The notes below the pieces were generated by a model. That model was not told the DNA's origin, did no database searches, and saw only the letters and a program-made list of their open reading frames with translations. A stretch of DNA of 64,000 bases from Panonychus citri (taxonomy: Eukaryota > Arthropoda > Arachnida > Trombidiformes > Tetranychidae), in NCBI RefSeq assembly GCF_014898815.1, contig NW_026515542.1, positions 682,001-746,000 on the forward strand, given 5' to 3'. The translations under genes and the position numbers were made by a program. Below are positions 25,201 through 37,034 of this stretch, one piece after another; the first letter of the stretch is position 1; each line of letters opens with the position of its first letter.

Positions 25201-28200
25201 CTTTCCATTTGAATCAATTAAATTATGATGATAACATGATTTTTATAAATAAATATCATAATCATTACCATGAAACTGATTCAGATAATCTGATTATCAA
25301 CACAATCAACAGCAATCCAATACACACAAACTCTCAGTGATGCTAATTATCAGCATCATCATGATAATCAAATTGTTCCACTCACTTTATGTGAATTTTT
25401 ATTTGAACACAAAATAATCATTAATTAACTATGCTAATTGTCATATAACATGTTATTCAACAGTTTTAATTACCACCATTTATTAACATTTCCAATGTTT
25501 AATCATTTTAAATACAACTGGAAATTCAACAAAATTTCAAACCACCAGAACTCAAAACTCATAATGATTACTTTTTGTAATCATGTTATTAGAAATCAGG
25601 GTAATGTATACTCATGGAAAGAAAATGAACTAAATGATCAATCAATTAGAACTTTGATAGAGACAAATAATCGTTGATTAAATTTCGAATTTCCAACTTT
25701 TAAATGAAATTCTAATCACATTCTAATTTTGGATCGTGTTTTTTGTTATTTCTACTGTTCATCTCATATTCGATATTGATTGTTTATTTTGATTAATAGT
25801 AATTCTGTCAAGTGGTTATTACCATGTTTTCATTTACAATCAACTAATCAACATTCCCAGAAAAAAACCCTTCAGGATATGTTCAGAGTTGATTCAGATA
25901 ATTTGGTTATCTTATTATATTGTTGACTCACATTAAACTTGATTACCTTTGACACTTGACTTGATGATTATCATGAAGATATTAGCATATAATACATTGA
26001 GATATAATTATAATGCTAATAAATAAACATGTTAATCAACATCGATGACAACGGTAATAAACATAAAACTCAATCAACGACAGTCAAGAACTCAAGTGTA
26101 TTTGTTTGCATGATAATCAGAATAAAACTTCATCTCTGAATTAATCTCAACTTTTTCCCTTCTAATATTTTTGTCCTTTAACATTTTCTATAGAAAATAT
26201 CATTTCAAGCTGATTACTTTGCATCAAAATTCAGCCAATTTTTTTTCTTCTCTTGATAAAAGTTCATCATTCCGATAGACTCAGATTGCAATTTTTCTAT
26301 CGGAGAGCTTCACAAATACCGAAAGAGATTTGCTGAGAATTCATGATAAATGTTTTATTCATTGTCTCTCAACAATTTCTATCAATAAATCAAATGAAAA
26401 TATTATCAAGAAAAAACTATACATCAGGTATAATACTTTATGAAATTTACAAAGAACTTGAAATCATTATTGAAACTCTTAGCTCTATGCTTTCTACTTG
26501 ATTGATAAAGATCCTGTTCCTTAATTAGGCCTTAAATGTTTCGTATCTAAATTCATTGGATTATCATGATTATCAGTATAAAAGAAATTTATCTGAACAA
26601 TTTTCGACAATCCTACATGAACGAAACATTCTGATTGTGAGATAAATTGACCTGATTGATTATCTCTAATAATTTTTGTAATAATAACGTGAAAATAATC
26701 TAAGTGTAAATTAGTAGAAACTTAAGATGCTCGATGTTCTTACAGCCTGAACAGTTGAATGAGTGTTTCTGGAGTCATGATAGTTAAGTTCATACAATCT
26801 TTTCGTCATATGATTTATGGCTACAGTCTTGGTCCACTGGACATTTCTTTAATTGCCTTTTAATGTTGAGATTTTCAGAATAGCAAGACCTTCCTAAATC
26901 TATGTGTGGTTAGGTATTGTTTTGACCAATTCGACCAACGCGATAAGCACAAGAAAAAGCTCGAGTAAATGAAAGATTTTCGCAACATGATTCTTAGGCG
27001 AGAATTTAGAAGTAAACTTCATGAACGTTCTGGCTTCTTTAATACCGATTTTTGGAACTCTGTTCAGATCGTATTTTAAAGCTGAACGGATTTAAACTAA
27101 TAGAAAAGTCTCTCGTAGACTTAACCTTAAGTTTCGTATTAATACCAAACTTTGTGTGTTACGATGCTTATAAACCTACAACGTGTACGTACGAAAATTT
27201 CACTTTGTTATCATATTTTCAGCGAGTTTTTCAACCCCTAAGAATAGCCAATGGTATAAAATTCACTCTGATTTGTGATTAACATTTCAAACTAAACTGA
27301 ATTAATGTAAACGTGATTTGAATTCAATACGAGAAAATATTTTATCATTATCATGGCAAAAGCTTATCATGTAAATGGGAATAGATAAAAATAAATAAAC
27401 ATCATCATGAACGAAATGAAACCACATCTAATAGTTGAAATACTGGAGAAACGAAAAAATTTTATCCAACATTACAGGTAACAAACTAATATATACTGAT
27501 CAATAGCTAATTAGTTTAAATGGATGAACATGAAAAACTATTATCATCATCATGTAATGAGAATTCATTATCATGGTACCTTTATCTTGATATTGGTTTG
27601 TTTTCCTATCTCCTCATGGTCATGATTTTATACGAAGAAAATAAGAAAAATCTTTTAGCCTTCCAGCAAAACTATCGAAACTTTTTTTTCCTCTTTCTTT
27701 CACCTTAAGAAAACGTTCAATTACTATCATTGAACTATCATGGTTTTCATGGTTGGTAAGATGATTGATAAATTATTGGAATAACTTTTTACTCAAACTA
27801 AGTTTTCCAATTCATTTGTAAAGGTTTTGTTTGCTTACAAAGTTTCAAGTTCTAAGTTTGTAAACTTTTGTTTTTGTTTCGTTTTCATTTTATTAGCATC
27901 AATTTGTTTCCTCTCTCCATTCAGGTTATTATTATCATCTCTGTATTCATTTCTTGGTACAAGTTTAATGAGAATTTATCGATTCGAGCTCTTTTTTAGG
28001 GTAAAATTTTCACTAAATTTTTGATTCTCTCTTCTTTTGCTTGGAGCTCATTCACTTTCACTGTTTGTATTTGTTTATCTAAAGCTTATTTCTTTCTCAA
28101 GTATTGTAATACTTTCTTTTCGCTACTTGAAGTTTTTCTCTTTCTATTTCTGAACTTTTCTCATTTTTCGCCACGATATTGTTTTTCTAGCAGCTCATCG

Positions 28201-28469
28201 ACATGATCGGAAATCTATTGTGACTTAAGTATTGATATTTGAAAGTTATCTTTGCAATCAATTTTATCTGCTATTACTTGTATAAGAAAGGTCACTGAAG
28301 GAGATGAACACTAGATGATTATTAATTTTGTTTCCAGTTCCGCCACAATGAAATCTCACCATCTCACTGGAAAAGTTGTTCAAATTGTTCCCTGACTACA
28401 TGATGATGAAAGTAGAATGAAGTTTATAATGTTGATTTATCGTTAAGTCTGAAAACTATCATCTGATTT
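22264..28469. other. 6 kb gene-free AT-rich stretch
   Basis: It starts with the AGGTCATTTGA minisatellite and continues as ATGATGATCATCAT-rich and TC-rich DNA. Around 26.7-27.3 kb the wording changes to less repetitive sequence with a 76-codon ORF (27052-27282) of no recognisable family. I see no supported gene. It ends at the CACTA element. Confidence 0.45.
22326..22376 (+). repeat. 11 bp minisatellite AGGTCATTTGA, about 4.5 copies
   Basis: Near-perfect direct repeats of AGGTCATTTGA, continuing into TCGATAAAACC. The unit and this exit sequence match the inner part of the MITE arm (19570-19612), so it looks like a local expansion from MITE sequence just outside the 5.2 kb element. Confidence 0.85.
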
Positions 28470-28857
28470 CCCAATCAACAGTTCTGATTCAAATTTGAAT
28501 CAAAAAAATTACCGAAATGACCATTTTGAATCAAATTTGAATCATAAAAGTTTTTGATTCATATTTGATTCAAAATTGAATCAAAAAAGAAAGAAAGAAA
28601 TCTTTTTAACGAGAATATAATCGAATCAAGTGAAAGACACTTCCATTCGAGTGGAATGAAAGATTGCTAGTGGAATTGCCGAATTCGCAGAATTTAGATT
28701 GTGAGAAGCGCGATTCTAAGAAAGTTAGTTTCTAGAAATTCATTCTGATTTTGTCAACTATTTTATTATTTGGGAAGTTTCAAAATTGGAAAAGCAAATT
28801 CTATGAAAGGTGAAAATAGAAAACCAAAAATTTAAATTGAAAATTTTCTGTCAATAA

Positions 28858-30601
28858 TTAAAGAAAACATTCTACATCCCAAATTCCATCAGTAAGACTC
28901 TTGGTTAATGGAATATCGTCACTTTCGAATGATTCGGAATTGGATTCTTTTCTTGCGTCAACATTTCTTTGAAATAGTTCTTTATTCAATCTTTCTCGAA
29001 CTTTCATTTCCATTGCTGGACTGTATTCCATAATCGAGGATTTGCGAAAAATATGCTCTGTATGAGAAAAATGTATGATATGAATATGAAAGATTTCACT
29101 AGAAAATGGAATCACTCACCAATCAGTGCACGAACACGCTCATGTCCTTTAATTAAATCACATTCACCAGCCTTTGGCTTGTTGAATGGATCTGGAAACC
29201 CAAGAATATAAGGTAAAGAATATTTCTTATTTTCCAGACTTTTCTTATCTTTGTTATCAGTTGATTCAAACTTTTTACCAAGAGAAACATTTAGATAATA
29301 TTGTTCTGGAAAACAAACCTTTACAAGTTGATATGCAAATGAACAGAAATTATTTGGCTTTGCTTTGGAGGCTGCAAGTTTATATAATCTGTAATCGAAT
29401 TCTAGTTTTCCTTCAACAAAAATTCTCTTGTTGTTTTTATCCTTGAAAGTTTTATCAACAGTAGGAATCTTATTATTGGAAATTTTTTCTTGTTCTTGTT
29501 TTTCACACAAAACAGAGTAGACCTTTTCAACTACATCAATCAGCTCATTCAATGTTGATCCATTTACATCGAATGGAGACAAAAGCTTTTTTCTCTCCAA
29601 AAGATTCTCGATTTGACTCTTTAATTCATCACCAGAAAATTTTCCTTTTGATTCAGGATTTTTCTGATTTGGCTGAAAATCATCCAATGTCGGAGAATGA
29701 CCAATTCTTGCTTTCTTTTCGCTGATCGAAGGTACATTCTCTCCGTGGCAGAATCTTGAATTTTGATCAGCTGTAGCGTCTTCATTTTCGCGAATGTTTT
29801 TTGCCGTACTTAATGAAGTGACTTTTTCAACAAATTCTGAAAACTTGTTTGGGTTCATTAATAGCTGTTTAGGTCTCTGGATTGAGCTGGAAAGAGGTCT
29901 ATGTATCAATGGATAAATTAACGATATACTTCCGATCATCTTACAACAGTCTTGAAGTTGAGAATTTTCTCTAACTGCTTTTTCAAGACAACATTTCACT
30001 TCAAGCGGACTATCTGGAAAATTGGAAGAAAGGAAAAAAGATAGAATTCAAGATTCAAGAACTGAAGATTTAATTGAGTAAATTTTATCTTACCTCCTGT
30101 AGCGATGATCTTTCCTTGTAAAACATAATCACAAATTTTTATTTCAAAAACGTTCTTGTATTTGTTATTGCAATCAACTGGAACTTCGAATCCAAATTCT
30201 GAAAATTGTGACTTTTCAACGCGAAAAATGATCGGTTGCTTAGTTGATTGTAAGCTTTTGTCAACGATGAACGGCAAAAATATAATATAAGTGTAGTTTG
30301 GGTCACTTTTCTCGGTGATGTTTATTTCCAAAGGCTTGGAGCTTGAACCTGAGTCGATTATTTCATCAATTGTTGTTGAGTATTCAGAACTGGAAATTCT
30401 CTCTGTCTTGTCCAATTCTCCAGAATCCACTTGATCGACAATTGCACTTTTATCGAGGTTTCCTTCAAACCAATCTGACCCATTTGGGGCACTGAACGGA
30501 CGGTTGTCACAGAACTTTAACTTTTTACTCTGTTTATCTACAATACATGTTTGCGAATATTTTCGCAAAATTGAAGATGATTTACACTTTGATTTGTACA
30601 T
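28858..30601 (-). CDS. CACTA accessory protein B (three exons, paralogue of A)
   Basis: I do not recognise a named family. Exons are 30601-30094, 30013-29120 and 29057-28858, with introns of 80 and 62 bp. Both junctions are phase 1 with GTAAGA/GTGAGT donors and TTCCAG/TACAG acceptors, and join in frame (...IIATG-DSPLEV...; ...RALI-EHIFRKS...). The product is about 534 aa. An in-frame TAA just upstream supports the ATG. Exon 2 carries a basic region, then YKLAASKAKPNNF...QLVKVCFPEQYYL and GFPDPFNKP. The end of exon 2 and exon 3 give a helical block RVRALIEHIFRKS. The helical pattern recalls BEN domains (DNA/protein-binding), but this is inference. Accessory DNA-binding proteins beside the transposase are known in CACTA elements (for example TnpA of En/Spm), and this pair could play that part. 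No disabling change seen. Confidence 0.6.
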
Positions 30602-31087
30602 TTAGATGGACACAAAACAAATTCAAGTACTTTCACATATGAACTGATTGAGTGAAAAACATTTCTTATTAAAGAGAAAATTTTCAAATATAAGGATACG
30701 GAAATTGATGAAAGGAATTTATTCAAGGTTGATTGTGACAAAATCTTTATGGCTGTTTCTTTGAACAGAATTGATTGGATAATAAATCTAGTTGGAAGTA
30801 ATAATTGCAGATGTTTCAACCAATGAGAGAAGCTCAAATGCTTTCGTTTCAAAAGCAAGATTTGGAGATTAAATCCAAATCAATGGAAAACTTTCATCAT
30901 TAATTGTTACATTTTTTGCATTTTTCTGAGTAAATCTTAAAGGTGAAAACAAAAAATCGGATTGAAAAAAATTGGAATTTGAATTTGAAAAATAATTCTG
31001 GAATTTAGAAATTGAAATTGTAAATTGAAAATTGAAAATTGAAAATTGAAGATTGAAAATTGAAATTGAAAACCTTGAAAAGCATGT

Positions 31088-33714
31088 TCAACCGGATTTC
31101 TTTGCAAGAAAAGCTTTCAGAACCTCAGGGTCCAAACGTGACAAGTAGTCCATGACATTTTGATCCATTTCCGGTTTATCGATTGGCTTTACGGGTGGAT
31201 TTTTATCTAGAGAGATGGATGAAACTGAAGGTGATTCTTCATTAACTTTCACGATCACTTTTGGGAGTTTCCTATCTTTCAACACTGCTCCCTCTTTAAC
31301 ATAAACAGGATTCTTTACTGTCAAACCAGGAATATTTTGTTTCTTTTTCAGAACTCTTTCTTCTAAAGCTGCTTGCTCAGCTGACCTTTTCAAGCTAATT
31401 CTTTTTTCATCATCACTAGAAATACTAAGATCTTGAGCTCCAGAGTCATAAACACTGGAATTTGGTGATAGGAAGGAAGGGTCTTGGGCAAGGATAGCTT
31501 GAGTTCCACTTATTATTTCTTCGTCGTCTTCACTTAGTAAACTTTCATCGTATTCTTGTTGAGCAAGAACTTCTTGGCTAGCCAATGATTTTGGTTCTTG
31601 ATTTTTCTCAGGAATCTTGATTTCATCACCGGATTTTTCGTGGATAGTAACATTGTTCTCTTGATCAGCGGTTCGAGTCTCTTTTGACACATTACCGCTG
31701 TTACAACTCTGAATCTCGGATTCTTTCTTTTCAAGACCTTTCTCTCGAGAATCTTCGACTTCTGAATGTTCTGCTTGAGAATCTTCCACTTGTGAATTTT
31801 CTGCTTGGGAATCTTCTACATTGGAGTCTTCCACTTGAGAATCCACTGCACGAGAATCCGAATTTTGAAAATTTCCTTCTTTAGGATTATCTTCTTGAAT
31901 ATCTACTTGAGTATCTTCTTGATTATCTTCATGATTTTGGTGTTGTTTGGCATCAGCACCGCGAGCTTTTGCTCGAGCCTCTCTGGCTTTTTTCTCAATG
32001 ATCGCAACTTCAGCATCATTTGGAAGGTCCAAGTCATCCTCTTCAGATTCAAAAATGGAATTTTTCACTTCCGAAGAATCATTTGATTCTGAACTATCAT
32101 TAGACTTTTCATCTTCTGATTTCAATCTATTCAAGTTTCTTCTCTTCAATGGTATAGTTGGTTGATCATCGTCATCATCGAGTATCCAGTCACCATCATG
32201 GCTGTCATCACAGGATGCAGTCGAATCATCAGATTCATCATCTTTAATTTCCAATTTTGTTCGCGCATAATGAAGTGATTTGGAAAATGAGTTTTTTAGA
32301 TACTTTTCAAGTGTCCCATCATACGAAAGTTTGTTAGACTTTCTCACGACATGATCTGGTTTGAAAAAATTAAACAGAATAAATTTTGTTACAATAGCTG
32401 AAAGGTTGATCAAGATTCTTCGATTCTTGAATTTGAATGTTGTTCTCAGAAACTTACCAATCAGGGCTTTGAATCTTGTTTCTCCGAGTCCCTCTTCATA
32501 AACACTTTCCAGCGGTTCTTTATGAGGATCAGGGTGGTTCCAAATCCAGATTATTGATTTTCGACCACTTTGTCCACGAACTGTAACATCTTTTATCCAA
32601 CTTTTTGGAAATGCGATATTGACCAAATTCTTGAGAATAAGCGAGGGTTCTGGCTCAACAGGTTGCTTAACTTACTTATGCCGCATTGCTGATCGATACT
32701 TTCTTGCATTCAATGGCAAAATTCCTTCCAAGAAAATGAACTTTCCATCTTCAAATGTTTCGTCCTTTTGTAATAGTCGTACTATTGAAGAATCCAGAAT
32801 TGGACTTGATTTCATTAGGATTGGAACACTTTCGTTTTCATGTTTTATTTCAGTAACCATTAAACTGAGAACCCGCACAGCTTCGTAACACCATTTTTTC
32901 ACTGAACTTGATCCAATTCTATCAGTGGCATCTCGAAGTGGTTGCAAGTCAATTACGGGCTTGAGATAATTTTCCGGTTCCATTGAGAAATTTTTTTCAT
33001 TAGTTGGACTTTCACAAGTTTTAGTGTTCTCATCAATGAGATCTACATGGCAAATAACTTTTGTCTTTGTTGAACGAGCTTTATCAACGGTGGCTTTTGT
33101 AGATCTTTTCTTAGCTGAAGAATCAATTTCTTTCCAAGATTCGACTATATGAATAATTCTCATGAATTCTGATTCCTGGGTGAATGGAACTCCTTTACCA
33201 TCAAGTAGTTCGATGCTGATTCCACCGATTGTGAACCAGTGCTTGATAGTTCTTGAAAGATTTTTAATGTTCATTTTCCCAGCATATGGAAGGAGAAAAT
33301 TCTTGTAGTTTTCATGTAACTCCTTAGAATCCTCTGAAAAGTAAAACAAATATTAGAGTTTGAATGAAAATTTATCAGATGAAATAATTTCTTACCTGCG
33401 ATGATAACAACCATTGCCGGAAGATCAATCTTCGAACCCGGAACCTTGATGTTGATCAAATTTTCACGCGAAATTTTCAGATTTCTCAACCTATCGGGAA
33501 TTAGTTCTTTCGGAATTTTAAAACAAATTGGAACAGTTTTTTCTTTACCACTTTGGTCTTTGACCCTAATGATAGCTAAAAGCAATTTCTCATCCATCCT
33601 GAGTTGAAAATATGCACCAAGAAGAGTACACTGATTATAAAGAATTTGATTTTTTGAGCGAGTAAATTTCACTGGTTTAAAATTGTACTTTTTTCTGGTA
33701 CTTATTGATTCCAT
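31088..33714 (-). CDS. CACTA accessory protein A (three exons, long acidic tail, one in-frame stop)
   Basis: Exons are 33714-33396, 33333-32458 and 32355-31088, with introns of 62 and 102 bp, both phase 1 at the same places as in gene B. The spliced product is about 820 codons. Shared landmarks with B: exon 1 ends MVVIIA-EDSKEL; exon 2 has FIFLEGILPLNARKYRSA, IWNHPDPHKEP and ETRFKALI-DHVVRKS. A single in-frame TAA at 32674-32672 interrupts exon 2 inside the region shared with B; reading resumes in the same frame. Exon 3 adds a long acidic tail absent from B, with pentapeptide-like repeats (SQVED, SQAEN) and a final Pro/Val/Lys-rich part. Its start lies 358 bp from the transposase start, head to head, suggesting a shared promoter region. 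It is likely a DNA-binding partner of transposition, by analogy only. Confidence 0.55.
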
Positions 33715-34072
33715 TCAACGAGCGGTAGTAAAAAATAATAAAACTAAATGAATTGTATTGATTCATTTTGATTTTTTTAAAACAATTAAGAGGAAACGTT
33801 ATCACTCTAATCTAATCAATTTTTTAATCGAAAAAGGAAATTAAAAAGAATAGAACAATTTTCCTTGTCGCTGATTGGCTGTTCACTCGTTGCCATAGTT
33901 ACAAAAAAAATTCTATTCTCTTTTGTGAACATGTGGTTTTAACATTGTTTCTTTTTCGTCTTATAATTAACAATCAATATTTAATTTATTCATTAATTTG
34001 TTTAGTTTAATAATTAAAATCTCAAACTGTTTAATTTTTGATTAATTTGTGATTCTCAGCATATCTATTCAA
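33715..34072. promoter_or_regulatory. Divergent promoter region of the CACTA element
   Basis: A 358 bp AT-rich spacer between the ATGs of accessory gene A (minus) and the transposase (plus). No ORF covers it. Initiation in both directions is inferred from the head-to-head layout; I cannot name specific core elements. Confidence 0.45.
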
Positions 34073-36460
34073 ATGAGCCAGAGAAATTTAAGTCGACGAC
34101 AAAGGATAGAAAATAGATACAATCAACTTGTTTATCTATCGAATCTTCCTACTCTTGATTCAATAAGTTCTTCCATAAGTGATTCTGAAAATTCTGCTTT
34201 GGACTCTAGTGAATCGGATTCCATACCCAGTTCATGTTCTTTTGACAACCAGTTTTGTGATAATGATGAACCAAATTTCACCGAATATGTTGATGTTCTT
34301 TTCTCAGCTCTACTAGCACATGCTGGTCTGAATCTTAGTGCTTGTGATACTGTTGTGAATTTAATTAATTGTCTCAATACAAGATTCTCAAATGTTTCTG
34401 AATCTCTTCCTAGTGTTAGATACTATTGGGACAAAGGAGGGAGTGAAACTGATGTTAATGTTTATATATTGTGTGAGAGATTTCATGCACATGGACCATT
34501 TTCTGGTGAACCTGGAAAATTTTCTTCTTTCCAATGTGAAAATGAAGTTTGTCAGCCTCTTTTAAGAAATGGACTTTATTTCTTACATTTACCTTTGGAA
34601 TCACAATTGAAAAAAATTCTACCTCTTCTTGAAACAAACAGCTGGATGAGAGGAAATGTAGCCGATATTTCTAATTCAAAGCAAGCAAAGAAAGTAAAAT
34701 CTAGTAAAGACGATTCTCAGCCAAGAAAGTTAACCTCACCTTACATGCTGACGAGATTGCGGTTGGAAAAGCTCAAGTGAAAAATTCTACCAGTTTTTCT
34801 TTCTTTGAATGAATTAAATCAAGAATATCGCCGAAAATTTTTTTTCTTGGTTAATCTTTTTGTTGGAAAACAGAAACCTCCAGTTGAGTGTTTTCTTGGA
34901 CCACTTTGTGATGAATTGATTTCACTTTCCAAGAATCCGATCAATTGGAAAAATCAATCAAATCAATTGGAATATGCTACTTTCCATCTAATTTCTATGG
35001 TTGCTGATGCTCCCATGAGAGCATACTTGCGGAATACTAAGCAATATAATCATTCAAATGGTTGTGACTGGTGTTTCATCACAGCAACGAGTTTTCAAAG
35101 AGCTAGAGTTTTCAAGAATCTAACTCAAAATGAGTTGACAACTTTACGAAGAAGTAAAGATTTTCTCGACTTCAAGAATCTACTTTCAGGAAATTATTCA
35201 GAGTTTTTCTACACTGATGAACGATTTCTCGGACTTAGTGGTATTTCACCATTACTATTGCTGGATGATTTTGATATTGTTCATGGTGTCTCTGTAGAAC
35301 CCATGCATAGTATAACATTGGGAGTATTTAGAAATCTACTAATGAAAGGATTCCTTAGTTGTGAATACACAAGTATATATGATTCTGGGATCGATAGAAA
35401 AAGTTTCACAAAGCTATTAGGATCCAGATTGACAGAAATTGCCGTTCCATCCGAATTCACAAGGATTCCTAGAGACATAGAACATGTTAAATACTGGAAA
35501 AGTAATGAATTTGATTCGTTACTATCATATTTTTTATACACAACATCATTGGGTTTGCTGAAAGCAAAAGTTTTCAAGCATGTTTTAGTGCTTTCCAGAA
35601 TCTACTATCTATCCCATGCTGGCTCAGGATCACAAGTGGAAATTCAAGAGATCAAAAATTTGGTTCAAGAATTTCAACATGGATGTCAAACTCTCTATGG
35701 TTCAGCTTTCTTATCATACAATCTACATATATTGTCTCATTTGTCAGATTCCGTGGAAAATCTTGGACCAAATTGCAATGTAAACTCTTATCCATTGGAA
35801 AGTTACATGGGTTATCTTAAGAAAAAAGTTCACCGATTTTCCAACATTGGTCCCTCTTTAGTTCGTTTTTTCATGGCCGAATTCAAATACCAAGAGAATA
35901 AATTCACAAAACTTAATAAATGGAATCTTTCCCAAAAAGAAAGAAAATACTTTGGTTGTATTTCTAAGCAAGAAACATTCACCTGTCAAGTCGAAAATTC
36001 GCTGGAATCTGAAACCATTGATGTAGTGATGGCAAATCTTCGAAGTCACTTAGATCTCGTTGTACAGAATCCGTTCTTCAGATTCTTTCAATCTATCAAG
36101 TGGAAAGGGAAACGTTTCTCAACTCATAAATATTGTGCCAAACGTAAGAGAAATGATTGTTTCATCAGAAATGGTTCTGGAGAATTTTTCAAAATCATCT
36201 ATATTGTTGAATATGATGGAAAGATATTCTACATTTGTAATTCGTTAGAAATTCGAAAAATATCAATGGAATATAAAGGATTCACTGGAACTTTTTCTTT
36301 TCCACTGGAAAATATCCATGAAATCAAAAAGATTCGTGATGAGCTTTTTCCAATAAAAGCTGATGAAATTGTACAGAAAGTCATCCATGTTCCATCAACA
36401 ACCTTCAGTTATAGATACAGATTTGACCACATTGTTGAATTGTTTCTTAGGAATCAATGA
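34073..36460 (+). CDS. Tnp2/DUF4218-type CACTA transposase, two compensating frameshifts
   Basis: This is the cut-and-paste transposase of the surrounding element. The ATG at 34073 (MSQRNLSRRQRIENRY) follows an untranslated AT-rich leader. The N-terminal part has a Ser/Asp-rich region and a short ILCERFHAHGPF motif. The Tnp2 core has FLVNLFVGKQKPPVECFL, VADAPMRAYL with a GCDWC zinc-type pair, and HGVSVEPMHSITLGVFRNLL. The DUF4218 part follows (SYNLHILSHLSDSVENLGP, YPLESYMGYLKKKVHRF). These order and wordings match animal transposase-domain proteins. Between the AAA at 34726-34728 and the A5 run at 34780-34784 the family-like frame (LTLHADEIAVGKAQVK) is shifted: one base is missing at the first run and one is extra at the second. 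This creates a TGA at 34778 in the main frame. Outside this 55 bp the frame is clean to the TGA at 36458. Confidence 0.85.
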
Positions 36461-36776
36461 AAAAAAGCTATTCAGAAATGAAGACGCTTTTCTCAATTAA
36501 AAAAAGCGATTCTAGTTTTTTGACGCTATTTGGAATCATTTTGGCAAAAAAAAGTCAATTCGTTGCTCATTTCTGTCGGAAATTTGTTCCATCATCAGAA
36601 ATTATTTACCTTTTACAAAAAATCATCTAAATTAGTGAAATCTGTGAATTTAATCTTCAAATCTCAATTCAAAATAAAGGTAAGTTAGTGTCAAGTGAAA
36701 GTTTTCCGGTGATTTTTTAATAATTGTTTTTTCATTTACTGTTTTTTCCAAAGCTTCAAAAACGTGATTAGTGATA

Positions 36777-37034
36777 ATGGGCAACAAAATTTGTATTTTA
36801 ATGAAAAAATTGGTAATCCAAGACGATACAAAGAACATTTTCCACAGAAATGAGATTCTGATTGTTAGAAATCACCATGTTCCCAAAGAAAATTCAAGAA
36901 AAATCGATTTTCCAATTCATATGGACTATCAGTTAGAGTTTGAGGCCATGGAAATTGATGATAAAGAATCCATGGACTACACTGATGAAGTTGAGTCAAT
37001 GGACTTCACTCATACAGATGTAGGAATCTACTAA
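36777..37034 (+). CDS. Small acidic ORF downstream of the transposase
   Basis: An 85-codon ORF from ATG 36777 (MGNKICILMKKLVIQDDTK). Its tail is acidic with repeated MD motifs (EIDDKESMDYTDEVESMDF). It lies 316 bp after the transposase stop, in the same direction and inside the TIRs. No family is recognised. It could be a small accessory protein or chance; the biased, repetitive tail slightly favours real coding. Confidence 0.3.
   Translation: MGNKICILMKKLVIQDDTKNIFHRNEILIVRNHHVPKENSRKIDFPIHMDYQLEFEAMEIDDKESMDYTDEVESMDFTHTDVGIY

Noticed and set aside
24936..25340. 134-codon plus-strand ORF
   Set aside because: It begins with a CT microsatellite (Ser-Leu) and continues as Asn/His/Ile-rich translation of ATC repeats.
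30538..30858. Minus ORF upstream of accessory gene B as an extra 5' exon
   Set aside because: It overlaps the start of gene B in another frame, and gene B has its own ATG with an upstream in-frame stop.
32647..32674. A 26-base intron (GTAAGT...CCAG) explaining the stop in accessory gene A
   Set aside because: It is too short for splicing and removing it shifts the frame.
28858..33714. Firm BEN-domain assignment for the two accessory proteins
   Set aside because: Only the spacing of hydrophobic and basic residues suggests it; no diagnostic motif is clear by eye.
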